In this document: positions 11,039 through 21,253 of the stretch, in pieces
Layout: each line of letters opens with the position of its first letter
Position numbering within the stretch: position 1 is the first letter of the stretch
DNA from: Yersinia thracica
GTDB lineage: Bacteria; Pseudomonadota; Gammaproteobacteria; Enterobacterales; Enterobacteriaceae
DNA length: 50,394 nt
Reading direction: 5' to 3'
NCBI RefSeq assembly: GCF_902170565.1
Contig: NZ_CABHXX010000120.1
Span: 1 to 50,394 of the forward strand
Notes under the pieces: generated by a model
The model's input: the letters and a program-made list of their open reading frames with translations, nothing else
What the model was told of the DNA's origin: nothing
Database searches by the model: none
Program-made: the position numbers and the translations under genes

Positions 11039-11054
11039 TGGCACGCAAGCTGCA
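11039..11054 (+). promoter_or_regulatory. Sigma-54 promoter of glmY
   Basis: TGGCAC-N5-CTGCA fits the -24/-12 consensus TGGCAC-N5-TTGCW with one change. Transcription would start near 11064-11066. Confidence 0.9.
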
Positions 11055-11065
11055 TTGTTAATATC

Positions 11066-11250
11066 AGTTGCTCATTCACCTCTTTATGATAGTCCCGCCG
11101 TAAAGCGGAATATGCACTTCATAAGCCACCGAATGATGCCAAAGACTGGTGCCTATCGTCCACCTACACCGATATTGTGTGAATGCACATATCAAACATC
11201 GGACGACACGTTGAGTGAGGCGCCGCCTATGTCCTACTGTGATGAGTAGT
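11066..11250 (+). ncRNA. glmY: GlmY small RNA (3' end uncertain)
   Basis: GlmY is a decoy sRNA that binds RapZ, protects GlmZ and so raises glmS expression. The predicted transcript begins AGTTGCTCATTCACC, like known GlmY/GlmZ 5' ends. A first stem-loop pairs TTTATGA (about 11084) with TCATAAG (about 11118) around an inner GC stem. A second stem (GATATTGTGTG with CACATATC, about 11170-11193) follows. Position between purL and glrK, the three GlrR boxes, the IHF site and the sigma-54 promoter all agree. The 3' end is set only by the usual length of about 185 nt, because I see no T-tailed terminator there. The next one is at 11558-11592. Confidence 0.82.
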
Positions 11251-11380
11251 TCATCAATATTGGACATGTCTGGATGCTATTCGTCTCATCCTCCCGATGA
11301 TTGCCTCGGCTTCATCAAACTGGAGACGATGTTTAAGGGCATCCACATATTCTGCAACGGGGCAATTTATTGCCCCGTTG
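11251..11380. other. Structured non-coding stretch downstream of glmY
   Basis: No convincing coding frame is present. Base-pairing potential is high. CGTCTC near 11280 can pair with GAGACG near 11324. A perfect 11-bp stem, CAACGGGGCAA-TTTA-TTGCCCCGTTG, occupies 11355-11380 but has no T-run after it. An ERIC remnant follows directly. The stretch may be an extension of the GlmY precursor, an inserted element, or a separate RNA. Confidence 0.45.
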
Positions 11381-11387
11381 TCACATC

Positions 11388-11456
11388 TATACCCGTCATA
11401 CTGCAAGCTGCATGTGTATTGGCCGCCTTCCTGCAACTCGAATTATTTAGGGCATA
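11388..11456. repeat. ERIC remnant lacking the core (copy 2)
   Basis: Only the two ERIC ends remain: TATACCCGTCATACTGCAAG on the left, and CTGCAACTCGAATTATTTAG with a GGCATA end on the right. The central GTAAGC/CTTAC core is missing. At 69 bp it is an internally deleted form located between glmY and glrK. Confidence 0.8.
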
Positions 11457-11557
11457 TTAGGGTCAAAGATACGGTAAAGCTTCCCGTTTTCACGGCAACT
11501 GACGATAAAAGCAGGCCTGATGATGATTTTGACGATAATAGATAAGCAGCCTTAATT

Positions 11558-11592
11558 AAAAGCACTTTGCTCACGCTAAGTGCTTTTTTTTT
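11558..11592 (+). terminator. Intrinsic terminator upstream of glrK
   Basis: AAAAGCACTT, a ten-base loop, then AAGTGCTTTT runs into a further T run. It can end transcription that began at the glmY promoter, so glrK needs its own promoter or read-through. Confidence 0.9.
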
Positions 11593-11718
11593 ACTTTAAT
11601 CAAGCGAACAAGTTCCAACCAAACGGATAAGTTGCGGACATGCCCGCATAAATTGGGCCACAGGCATTGTAATCCTGGCTGAGTCAGTTAGCATCACAAC
11701 AGAATGATAGGTAATGAG

Positions 11719-13155
11719 ATGATTTCGTTGAAAAGATGGCGTTTGTTCCCCCGTTCTTTACGGCAATTGGTACTCATGGCATTTCTGTTGGTGCTGCTCC
11801 CTTTATTGGTGCTGGCATATCAGGCTTATCAAAGTCTTGACCATCTGAGCACCCAAGCGGCTGACATTAATCGCACTACGTTGGCTGATGCTCGCCGCAG
11901 TGAAGCGATGACTAGTGTGGCGCTCGAAATGGAGCGCAGCTATCGTCAATACTGCGTGTTAGATGATGCAACGCTAGCTAAGCTTTATCAGCATCAGCGT
12001 AAACAGTACGCTCAAATGCTGGATACCCACGCCCCGATTCTGCCCGATGCCCGCTATTACCAGACGTTGCGTGGGTTGCTGACCCAACTTTCTGATATCC
12101 AATGTAAAAATAGCGGCCCAGAGCAAAATGCTTCAACTTTATTAGAGCAATTCTCCCGATCGAATGCCGAAATGGTGCAGGCGACCCGGGATGTAATCTT
12201 CTCCCGTGGGCAGCAGTTACAAAAAGATATTGCCGAACGCGGCCAATTTTTTGGTTGGCAATCCCTGCTACTGTTTTTAGTCAGTGTGCTGTTAGTGGTG
12301 TTATTCACCCGCATGATTATCGGGCCGGTTAAGGGCATCGAGCGAATGATTAATCGGCTGGGGGAAGGGCGGCCACTGGGCAATACCGCGCTGTTTAAGG
12401 GGCCGCGCGAGTTGCGCTCTCTGGCACAGCGTATTATTTGGCTCAGCGAACGTTTAGCCTGGCTTGAATCACAACGCCATGAGTTTTTACGCCATATCTC
12501 CCATGAGTTGAAAACGCCGCTGGCCAGTATGCGCGAAGGTACCGAATTGTTAGCTGATGAGGTTGCAGGCCCGCTGACTCAAGATCAGAAAGAAGTGGTG
12601 GCTATCCTTGATAATAGTAGCCGCCATTTACAATTATTAATTGAACAATTATTGGACTATAACCGTAAACTGGCCGATGGCCCTGGTGAGCTTGAAAATG
12701 TTGAACTGGTAGAAATGGTCGAAGATGTAATTTCGGCCCATAGCTTACCGGCACGAGCTAAGATGATTCGCACTGAGACGGATCTGAAAGCGGACATTTG
12801 TTGGGCAGACCCAACACTATTGATGCGGGTATTAGATAATCTCTACTCCAATGCGGTGCACTATGGTGAGGAATCCGGTACCATTTGGATTCGTAGCCGT
12901 CAGGTGAATAACCGCGTGCAAATTGATATTGCCAATACTGGGGCCTCGATCCCGGTATCTGAAGAAACAATGATATTTGAGCCTTTTTTCCAGGGAAGCC
13001 ATCAGCGAAAAGGGGCTGTCAAAGGCAGCGGGCTGGGGTTGAGTATTGCTCAGGACTGCATCAAACGTATGCAGGGTGACTTGCAATTGGTGTCAGTGGA
13101 TTACGCAGCAGTCTGCTTCCGTGTTGAATTGCCATTAACCGCCGAGAATGAATAA
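11719..13155 (+). CDS. glrK: Sensor histidine kinase GlrK (QseE)
   Basis: GlrK phosphorylates GlrR and so controls glmY. The protein (478 residues from the ATG at 11719) has two transmembrane segments (about 11-34 and 175-195) bounding a periplasmic sensor region, a HAMP-like linker, a HisKA box with phospho-acceptor His262 in HISHELKTPLASM, and an ATPase domain with NLYSNAVHY (N box) and GLGLSIAQ (G box). A start at 11704, five codons earlier, is in frame but lacks a ribosome site. AGG seven bases before 11719 and the match to the E. coli N-terminus (KRWxxFPRSLRQLV) favour 11719. It is followed after 3 bp by qseG. Confidence 0.95.
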   Translation: MISLKRWRLFPRSLRQLVLMAFLLVLLPLLVLAYQAYQSLDHLSTQAADINRTTLADARRSEAMTSVALEMERSYRQYCVLDDATLAKLYQHQRKQYAQMLDTHAPILPDARYYQTLRGLLTQLSDIQCKNSGPEQNASTLLEQFSRSNAEMVQATRDVIFSRGQQLQKDIAERGQFFGWQSLLLFLVSVLLVVLFTRMIIGPVKGIERMINRLGEGRPLGNTALFKGPRELRSLAQRIIWLSERLAWLESQRHEFLRHISHELKTPLASMREGTELLADEVAGPLTQDQKEVVAILDNSSRHLQLLIEQLLDYNRKLADGPGELENVELVEMVEDVISAHSLPARAKMIRTETDLKADICWADPTLLMRVLDNLYSNAVHYGEESGTIWIRSRQVNNRVQIDIANTGASIPVSEETMIFEPFFQGSHQRKGAVKGSGLGLSIAQDCIKRMQGDLQLVSVDYAAVCFRVELPLTAENE

Positions 13156-13158
13156 ATA

Positions 13159-14289
13159 ATGTACAAATGGTCTATGCGCAACATAATGAAAAAGACCGTC
13201 TTTTTGTCATGTCAGACATCAACTACTGCCAACAAGCTGGTGGGTAAATCTGGCTCGGGTATTTTTTGGCGAGCTTTGTTGCTGGCCCCGCTATTACTCA
13301 CGGGATGTACTGATAATTCGACCGTTGGCCGTTTTTCCCAAGCCGTTCAGATGGTGATACCGGAAACGAAAATCATTGATTATCGAACTCTACCCTGCGA
13401 TGTGCTGTGGAGTTTTGATGATAAAGAGACACTGGAAAACTCCCTTTATTGGCTGCGGGCGATGGATTGTGCTGAGCGCTTGGGGTCAACTCAAGCACGA
13501 GCATTAGCCGCGTCTTTACCGGTCGTCACGTGGTCAGCCGCCTTTAAGCAGGGTATTTTGGTGAGCAGCTCTGAGCCTTCAATTGCTGAGCGCCGTCAGG
13601 TGGTTGAGCGCTTAAACAGTTATACTCAAAGCTTCCCCGGCGCTGTGCGCCCACTAATTCAATTGTGGCGAGAGCAGCAGGTGCTGCGCATTTCTCTGGC
13701 TGAAGAGCGCACGCGTTATCAGCGCTTGCAAGAGGAGTCCGACGCGCAAATTGACCGTCTGAGAGAAAGCCAGGTTCGGTTGCAATATAATTTATTGGAT
13801 ACCACCCGCAAACTGGAAAATCTAACCGATATTGAACGGCAGCTTTCATCACGTAAGCAAATGCAAAATGAGATCCCGGAAACTGATGCGGATAGCAAAG
13901 CTGCCGCCGCAGCGGCACTTAAGCCAGCCGAGGCTGATTCTCAGCCAAAAGTAGAGCCAGTCAAACCGGTTGAAACTAAGCCTACGGACGTTAAACCGGC
14001 CAAAACCAAGCCGACTGAAGCCAAGCCGACTGAAGTTAAACCGGCTGAAGCCAAGCCGGCTGAAACTAAGCCAGTTGAAGCTAAACCGTCTGAAACTAAG
14101 CCAGCTGCGCCTGGCCCGGTTGAAAACAAGCCAACAGAGTCACCAGCAGACAATAAACCTGCGCCGCAACCGGGAGAAAAACCGGCTGATACTTATACAC
14201 CGCCAGTTGTCCCCCCAACTGACGTTCCACCTGCGACGAATAAGGAATCTCATGACGCCACGCAAACCGGCCAATCTACTGCTGGTTGA
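13159..14289 (+). CDS. qseG: Outer-membrane lipoprotein QseG with KPxE-repeat tail
   Basis: QseG (YfhG) is a lipoprotein encoded with GlrK/GlrR and reported to interact with the kinase in the periplasm. The lipobox is LLLTGC with Cys at about residue 50. The conserved domain with CDVLWSFDD and LYWLRAMDCAERLG follows, then a coiled coil (about 175-235). E. coli QseG is about 237 residues. Here a further 130-residue Pro/Lys/Glu-rich tail of KPxE/KPxD repeats follows (about 265-330). ATGs at 13174 and 13186 are alternative starts, and none has a strong ribosome site. The 3' end overlaps glrR by 38 bp. Confidence 0.9.
   Translation: MYKWSMRNIMKKTVFLSCQTSTTANKLVGKSGSGIFWRALLLAPLLLTGCTDNSTVGRFSQAVQMVIPETKIIDYRTLPCDVLWSFDDKETLENSLYWLRAMDCAERLGSTQARALAASLPVVTWSAAFKQGILVSSSEPSIAERRQVVERLNSYTQSFPGAVRPLIQLWREQQVLRISLAEERTRYQRLQEESDAQIDRLRESQVRLQYNLLDTTRKLENLTDIERQLSSRKQMQNEIPETDADSKAAAAAALKPAEADSQPKVEPVKPVETKPTDVKPAKTKPTEAKPTEVKPAEAKPAETKPVEAKPSETKPAAPGPVENKPTESPADNKPAPQPGEKPADTYTPPVVPPTDVPPATNKESHDATQTGQSTAG
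13951..14140 (+). repeat. Degenerate tandem repeats encoding KPxE/KPxET
   Basis: Short in-frame units of about 15 nt (roughly AAG-CCG-RCY-GAA-RYY) repeat about a dozen times in qseG. They encode KPVETKPTDVKPAKTKPTEA-like sequence. Copy number is likely to vary between strains. Confidence 0.8.
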
Positions 14290-15589
14290 TGACGACCCCA
14301 GCTTACTGAAGTTGTTGGGGATGCGTTTAACCAGTGAAGGTTTTAATGTCACCACCGCCGAAAGCGGGCAGGAAGCATTGCGTTTGTTAATGCGTGAGAA
14401 AATTGATTTGGTTATCAGTGATTTGCGCATGGACGAAATGGATGGTATGGCGCTATTTGCTGAAATTCAGAAGCATCAACCGGGTATGCCGGTGATTATT
14501 CTGACCGCCCACGGTTCCATTCCTGATGCTGTGGCCGCCACTCAGCAGGGAGTGTTCAGCTTCCTGACCAAGCCGGTTGATCGCGATGCTTTATATAAAG
14601 CAATTGATGCAGCGCTAGAACTTTCTATTCCTGCCGGTGATGATACCTGGCGTGAAGAGATAGTCACCCGCAGCCCAGTGATGTTGCGCTTGCTAGAGCA
14701 AGCCAAAATGGTGGCGCAATCGGATGTCAGTGTGTTGATCAATGGGCAAAGCGGCACCGGTAAAGAAGTCTTGGCGCAAGCTATTCATGCTGCCAGCCCA
14801 CGGGCGAAAAAGGCTTTTATCGCCATCAACTGTGGTGCATTGCCAGAGCAGTTACTGGAATCCGAGTTATTCGGCCATGCCAAAGGCGCGTTTACTGGTG
14901 CAGTCAGTAGCCGCGAAGGGCTATTTCAGGCCGCTGAAGGCGGGACACTGTTCTTAGATGAAATCGGCGATATGCCGCTGTCTTTGCAGGTGAAATTGCT
15001 GCGAGTCTTGCAGGAGCGCAAAGTGCGCCCATTGGGCAGTAACCGTGATTTAAGTATTGATGTGCGGATCATTTCAGCGACTCACCGTGATTTGCCCAAA
15101 GCAATGGCAAAAAATGAATTTCGTGAAGATCTCTACTATCGTTTGAATGTAGTGAATCTCAAGATCCCCGCGCTGCATGAGCGCTCAGAAGATATTCCGC
15201 TGTTAGCTAACCATTTGTTACGTGAATCAGCGAAACGCCATAAACCCTTTGTTCGTAGCTTCTCAACCGATGCTATGAAACGGCTCATGACCGCCAGTTG
15301 GCCGGGTAATGTGCGCCAGTTGGTCAACGTGATTGAGCAATGCGTGGCATTAACCTCTGCGCCTGTTATCAGTGAGGCGCTGGTTGAACAGGCATTGGAA
15401 GGCGAAAACACGGCGTTACCAACCTTTGTTGAGGCTCGCAATCAATTCGAATTGAATTATTTGCGTAAACTGCTACAAATCACTAAAGGTAATGTAACTC
15501 AGGCTGCAAGGATGGCGGGGCGTAACCGTACCGAGTTTTATAAATTGTTGTCACGCCATGAGCTGGATGCCAACGATTTTAAAGAATAA
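14252..15589 (+). CDS. glrR: Sigma-54-dependent response regulator GlrR (QseF)
   Basis: GlrR activates sigma-54 transcription of glmY. The start at ATG 14252 has AAGGA eight bases upstream and gives 445 residues, equal to the E. coli protein. The open frame upstream is only the qseG repeats in another frame. The receiver domain (about 5-120) has phospho-acceptor Asp57 in VISDLRMDEMDG. The AAA+ domain has Walker A GQSGTGKE and the sigma-54 contact motif GAFTGA, and the C-terminal Fis-type helix-turn-helix is NVTQAARMAGRNRTEFYKLL. Its three predicted binding boxes lie 3.3 kb upstream before glmY. Confidence 0.96.
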   Translation: MTPRKPANLLLVDDDPSLLKLLGMRLTSEGFNVTTAESGQEALRLLMREKIDLVISDLRMDEMDGMALFAEIQKHQPGMPVIILTAHGSIPDAVAATQQGVFSFLTKPVDRDALYKAIDAALELSIPAGDDTWREEIVTRSPVMLRLLEQAKMVAQSDVSVLINGQSGTGKEVLAQAIHAASPRAKKAFIAINCGALPEQLLESELFGHAKGAFTGAVSSREGLFQAAEGGTLFLDEIGDMPLSLQVKLLRVLQERKVRPLGSNRDLSIDVRIISATHRDLPKAMAKNEFREDLYYRLNVVNLKIPALHERSEDIPLLANHLLRESAKRHKPFVRSFSTDAMKRLMTASWPGNVRQLVNVIEQCVALTSAPVISEALVEQALEGENTALPTFVEARNQFELNYLRKLLQITKGNVTQAARMAGRNRTEFYKLLSRHELDANDFKE

Positions 15590-15634
15590 CTGTTGTTAAT
15601 CAATGACAACACTGACAACCGAGTTTAAATCCTA

Positions 15635-17610
<1,976 letters not shown>

Positions 17611-17632
17611 CTTCAGTCAGTTATCTAATAAG

Positions 17633-17669
17633 AAAGCCCGATCGTCACAAAACGATACGGGCTTTTTTT
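17633..17669 (+). terminator. Intrinsic terminator after glnB
   Basis: AAAGCCCG-ATCGT pairs with ACGAT-A-CGGGCTTT, and a T-run follows. It closes the nadE-glnB transcript. Confidence 0.92.
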
Positions 17670-17922
17670 ATCTCTAAAGCCAAAGTTATTGGCTTTAGTT
17701 TGTTCCACCTCGATAACAATGACTATTGGGCTGAAATTTTCCCTGGTGCCAGAATGAAATAGCCGTATAAATGAGTCTATCATATTGTTTTAATGGGTTT
17801 TTTTATGTTCCTCTTTGGATCGCCCTGCATAATGATGGCTGTTAAATTATTATTATTTTGAATATTTATAATGAAAAAGACCCTGGTGTTGTATTTCCGC
17901 ACATCACCCCCACCAATATGCT
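17670..17922. other. AT-rich intergenic spacer
   Basis: This spacer lies between the glnB terminator and the 3' end of the minus-strand PRD gene. It contains no coding frame, no ERIC repeat and no clear hairpin, only AT-rich sequence. Confidence 0.5.
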
Positions 17923-18303
17923 TTAACGCAGCAGGGGCGTGTCACTAGAAAGATATAAACCGTAAAGGTTAGCGAGTAAATATCCAATTTCATTTTCTGC
18001 GGGTTTTAGGGAAAAATAGGCCAACAAATCCTGATTTATCTCCCGGATATAGTGAATTTCTTCACTTTGGATAATTTCCGCTAATATTGCAGGATCCAGC
18101 GGGTGGATCTCTTCACCATGGCGGGTACGCATTAATGCATTCGCCATATGAGTGATCGCCATAACACCTTGCTCACTCTGCACTGGCAATTGCCAAAAAT
18201 ACTCTAAGCGGTTGATAACCTGGTCTAATCCTTGGCCAATGTCACTATCAATAACCCCGGACTGACACAAAATATTAAGACGTGCATCAATACAAATCTT
18301 CAA
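17923..18303 (-). CDS. Stand-alone PRD-domain protein (YhfY-like)
   Basis: This 126-residue protein consists of a single PTS-regulation-domain fold: VINRLEYFWQLPV, then ITHMANALMR with a candidate conserved His, GEEIHPLDPAIL, and ENEIGYLLANLYGLYL. It resembles E. coli YhfY. The start is a TTG, preceded seven bases upstream by a perfect AGGAGG. It lies 47 bp downstream of the YhfZ-like regulator gene on the same strand, the pairing seen at the end of the E. coli yhf operon. PRDs are usually phosphorylated by PTS HPr/EIIB, but no PTS gene is nearby. Function is unknown. Confidence 0.78.
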   Translation of the reverse strand: MKICIDARLNILCQSGVIDSDIGQGLDQVINRLEYFWQLPVQSEQGVMAITHMANALMRTRHGEEIHPLDPAILAEIIQSEEIHYIREINQDLLAYFSLKPAENEIGYLLANLYGLYLSSDTPLLR

Positions 18304-18350
18304 AGAGTGGCCTCCTGAAAATAGCTTGGCTTTCTGCCAGATTGATATGA

Positions 18351-19250
18351 TTAGTAGCGAGGTACTATCTCGCCGTGCTGTACAGCTCGCTGGTGGTTAA
18401 GCAGCAATGTTTCATTAATCCCTTTTTCCAGCAGTAATTTGATGGGGTGATTATCGGGCCGGATAAGAATAACGGCTTGCGAGGCTTGAATATAGCGCTC
18501 ATCGCCTTGCAGCTTTATTGCCTGTAAATCCTCATGGGGAATATTATCTGCCAGATTCCAAATGGCGGCGTCAATATCACCACGATTTATATGTGCGATA
18601 CAGTCGCTATAAGGTAATTCGACTAATTCGATAGGTTGCCCGGCAAATTTAATTTCAGTCAGCAAACATTGGTCAGGTGAACGCGGATCTAACCCGACTC
18701 TACGAATTTTATGCTGCTCACCACGGCGGCAAATAAGTTGGTGACCATCCACATAAGAACCATTGCCCAAATTCAACGCCAGTGCGACTTTTCCTTGATC
18801 GAGATAACTTTTAGCTGCCAGATGCGAAACCACCGCCATGTCATAAATGCCGTCTATCAGGCATTCAATTCGCACTTCTGCCCCACGCATATGGGCAAAA
18901 TAAAGGGGAAGTAAGGTAAATTGCTCTCTTAAACCACTGGCCAAACCTTCATAAAGCTTGGTGTAAGGCAGTGGCATGGCGCACACCATATTGCCCAGAT
19001 CCGCTTGTTGCAGTAACAGCGGCATATTCAGATCAACCAGTAAGGTTCCATTACGGCCACGGCGTTCAACAATAATAGCGCCATCCGCTTCCAGCACTTT
19101 TAAGGCATGCTGTACTACGCCGACGGAGATACCGAAATTATCGGATAACTCATCAATAGTTTTAAGCCGATTGCCAGGGCACTCACCAATTAGATAGCGC
19201 GCCATGGATACCAATGCCAATCCTTCTTTTTTTATGAATTTCTTGCTCAT
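18351..19250 (-). CDS. YhfZ-like transcriptional regulator
   Basis: The 299-residue protein has an N-terminal winged helix-turn-helix of GntR-like type (about residues 15-75, RLKTIDELSDNFGISVGVVQHALKVLEADGAIIVERRGRNGT). This is joined to a periplasmic-binding-protein-like effector domain (about 95-290). The layout is that of YhfZ of E. coli. It starts the minus-strand pair with the PRD gene. In E. coli these two belong with yhfSTUVWX metabolic genes, none of which is here, so the pair looks like a separate regulatory module. The binding site and inducer are unknown. The ribosome site of the ATG is weak. Confidence 0.82.
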   Translation of the reverse strand: MSKKFIKKEGLALVSMARYLIGECPGNRLKTIDELSDNFGISVGVVQHALKVLEADGAIIVERRGRNGTLLVDLNMPLLLQQADLGNMVCAMPLPYTKLYEGLASGLREQFTLLPLYFAHMRGAEVRIECLIDGIYDMAVVSHLAAKSYLDQGKVALALNLGNGSYVDGHQLICRRGEQHKIRRVGLDPRSPDQCLLTEIKFAGQPIELVELPYSDCIAHINRGDIDAAIWNLADNIPHEDLQAIKLQGDERYIQASQAVILIRPDNHPIKLLLEKGINETLLLNHQRAVQHGEIVPRY

Positions 19251-19438
19251 GGTAGATCAATTCAGCCTTAATTCACCCCGAATGACAGGGCAATGAATAG
19301 TGAGGGACAAAGTTAGCCACACTATTAATTTTCAGTTATATGAATATTTAGACATTCATCCGAATGTCTCATCGTGGCAATATTAAATTAGGATATATGA
19401 GATCTAAATCACGTTCTACCACATTTAAAATCGATAAG

Positions 19439-19603
19439 TATACCCTAAATAATTCGAGTTGCAGGAAGGCGGCAAACGAGAGACAAATTGGTTGTAAACC
19501 ATTTTGAACAGCGCTTGCGCTGGCCCGCAGGGTGAGCCTCAAGGAGTGATTCGGGTGATTGAACGTAGCCAACGCGCATGCAGCTTGAAAGATGACGGGT
19601 ATA
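19439..19603. repeat. ERIC element, insertion form with shortened core (copy 3)
   Basis: This copy has the ERIC left end (TATACCCTAAATAATTCGAG) and right end (CATGCAGCTTGAAAGATGAC then GGGTATA). It also has the same extra internal segment as copy 1 (GACAAATTGG...GGTGAGCCTCAAGGA). The first half of the palindromic core is missing: GTGATTCGGGTGA is present but the facing GAATCCC arm is not. It lies between hmp and the regulator gene, in the tail of the hmp transcript. Confidence 0.85.
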
Positions 19604-19626
19604 GAGGTTTTTTTTATAACGGATAT

Positions 19627-19654
19627 ACAGGGGATCACTGAGAGCATCCCCTGT
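19627..19654. other. Perfect hairpin downstream of hmp
   Basis: ACAGGGGAT, a ten-base loop, then ATCCCCTGT make a perfect 9-bp stem about 23 bp after the hmp stop. There is no T-run, so it may stabilise the mRNA 3' end or act as a weak terminator. Confidence 0.6.
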
Positions 19655-19676
19655 GAAATTAAATAAAATTCAATGT

Positions 19677-20867
19677 TTAAATAACTTTATGCGGGCCAAA
19701 ACACTCATAATGAATGTGCTCGGATGCCACCCCTTGCGCTAATAGTTGGCGGCCGGCGAATTGCATAAAAGCGAGTGGGCCGCAGAAGTAATAATGTCGG
19801 TTAGGATCGGCTGCCAGCCACTGGTGTGAACTGAGATCCATCAACCCTTCGCTGTGATAATTTTCCCCGTGCTTATCCTGCTCCGTTGGTTCGCGATACC
19901 ACACATGGCGGCTGATATTGGGCATATTTTCTGCTATCGCGGCGACTTCCTCGGCAAAAGCATGAACTCGCCCATTTTCAGCCGCATGTAACCAATGTAT
20001 CGGCGCGGAATGCTGCTGTTTATGCAGGGTATTGAGCATACTTAACATTGGGGTTTGGCCCACACCGGCAGAAATCAGCGCCACAGGTGTCTCCGGCGTA
20101 ATATCCAGGAAAAAATCACCACGAGGAGGGGCGATGCGAACACTGTCTCCTTCATTCAATTCACGGTGCAAATAGTTTGAAACCGTTCCTTGCTCTTCGC
20201 GTTTTACCGCAATGCGGTAGGTTTTTCCGTTAGGGGCAGCAGTCAGGGAATATTGGCGGATTTCCTGATATTCAAGCCACTCATCTTCGATATAGACTCC
20301 CAAATATTGGCCCGGTTTGAAATCCAGCACCCGGCCACCGTCTTCTGGTGCTAATAAAAAGCTGCAAATCACGTCGCTCTGCATCTCTTTTTTGATGATG
20401 CGGAAACGGCGCAAGGTTCGCCAGCCACCGGTTGCAGACTCACCCTGTTGATAAATCTGGCTTTCCCGCGTAATAAACACCTCAGCCAGCACCCCATAAG
20501 CTTTACCCCAGGCATCTAACACTTCCTGGCCCGGTGAGAGCAGCTCATCCAGTGTGTTTATAAGATGATGGCCGACTATTGAATAATGCTCGGGCTGAAT
20601 GTTTAGACTGGTGTGTTTCTGGGCAATACGTTCAACTGCGGGCAATAAAGCGGCCAGATTGTCAAGATTTGCCGCATAAGCGCAAATGGCGTTGAACAGG
20701 GCTTCGCGTTGATCGCCATTAAACTGATTGCTCATATTGAAAATGTGCTTGAGTTCAGGATTATGCTCGAACATACGGTCATAGAAATGTGCCGTGAGCT
20801 TGGGGCCGGTGGCGGCCAGTAATGGAATGGTGGATTTAACAGTGGCGATAGTGTGGTTATCCAGCAT
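19677..20867 (-). CDS. hmp: Flavohemoprotein, nitric oxide dioxygenase Hmp
   Basis: Hmp oxidises NO to nitrate with O2 and NAD(P)H in the cytoplasm. The 396-residue protein has the E. coli length. It has a globin domain (about 1-138, with [13 protein letters not shown] and the distal/proximal region including [19 protein letters not shown]), a FAD-binding domain with RQYSLTAAP (about 205) and a NAD domain with [13 protein letters not shown] (about 265-277) and [15 protein letters not shown] lies seven bases before the start. A good NsrR box is about 80 bp upstream. It is divergent from glyA, as in E. coli. Confidence 0.97.
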   Translation of the reverse strand: MLDNHTIATVKSTIPLLAATGPKLTAHFYDRMFEHNPELKHIFNMSNQFNGDQREALFNAICAYAANLDNLAALLPAVERIAQKHTSLNIQPEHYSIVGHHLINTLDELLSPGQEVLDAWGKAYGVLAEVFITRESQIYQQGESATGGWRTLRRFRIIKKEMQSDVICSFLLAPEDGGRVLDFKPGQYLGVYIEDEWLEYQEIRQYSLTAAPNGKTYRIAVKREEQGTVSNYLHRELNEGDSVRIAPPRGDFFLDITPETPVALISAGVGQTPMLSMLNTLHKQQHSAPIHWLHAAENGRVHAFAEEVAAIAENMPNISRHVWYREPTEQDKHGENYHSEGLMDLSSHQWLAADPNRHYYFCGPLAFMQFAGRQLLAQGVASEHIHYECFGPHKVI

Positions 20868-20945
20868 GCGGTGCTCCTTAAAGATTTATCCCCTGCGTCC
20901 TGACTGAAATGCCGATGACTTGGGTGTTATTAGTGTGTAAATCAA

Positions 20946-20968
20946 TACATGTATTTTAAATGCATCTT
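20946..20968. promoter_or_regulatory. NsrR operator of hmp
   Basis: On the minus strand the 23-bp site reads AAGATGCATTT, a central A, AAATACATGTA. This is an 11-1-11 inverted repeat close to the NsrR consensus. NsrR represses hmp until its Fe-S cluster reacts with NO. Confidence 0.85.
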
Positions 20969-21124
20969 ATAGAATGCCCTGTAATTTGTAAATGCACATT
21001 GCCCTTATCAGAGATGACTCCGTAGTGTCAGTTCACAGAATGTGAAAAAATCACATAATGAATATGAGTATAATTCCGTTGCATTGAATGAAGTCTGAAC
21101 AGGTCAAAGCCTTACGCAGTCTGG

Positions 21125-21140
21125 AGCCAATCGTTTGCGT
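21125..21140. promoter_or_regulatory. PurR operator of glyA
   Basis: Read on the minus strand it is ACGCAAACGATTGGCT. The left half is a perfect PurR half-site. glyA is a known PurR target in E. coli. It lies about 115 bp upstream of the glyA start. Confidence 0.72.
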
Positions 21141-21253
21141 AAAAACCTCTGTCAAGACCTATCTTAACGGGGGGGAAACAGTTTACACTGTGTCATAAAG
21201 CCCAGAAGGGCAGTCCACCAGGTCTATTTTGTTAGCTAAGTCAGGAGAGCCGG

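Noticed and set aside
11355-11380. Perfect stem as the GlmY terminator
   Set aside because: No T-run follows (GTCACATC comes next), so it does not fit an intrinsic terminator. It is kept only as structure.
11076-11436. Minus-strand open frames opposite glmY and the structured stretch (60-63 residues)
   Set aside because: They lie across a strongly predicted sRNA gene, an ERIC remnant and a perfect hairpin, have no ribosome site and match no family I know.
13970-14251. N-terminal extension of the glrR frame by 94 codons
   Set aside because: It is qseG repeat sequence read in another frame (KLSRLKPSRLK-like). The start at 14252 has a ribosome site and fits the family.
21032-21055. TGTGA/TCACA and TTCACA/TGTGAA symmetry upstream of glyA as a CRP or MetR site
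   Set aside because: The TGTGA-TCACA spacing is five, not six, bases, and the other palindrome has the wrong half-site order for MetR. Not enough to call.
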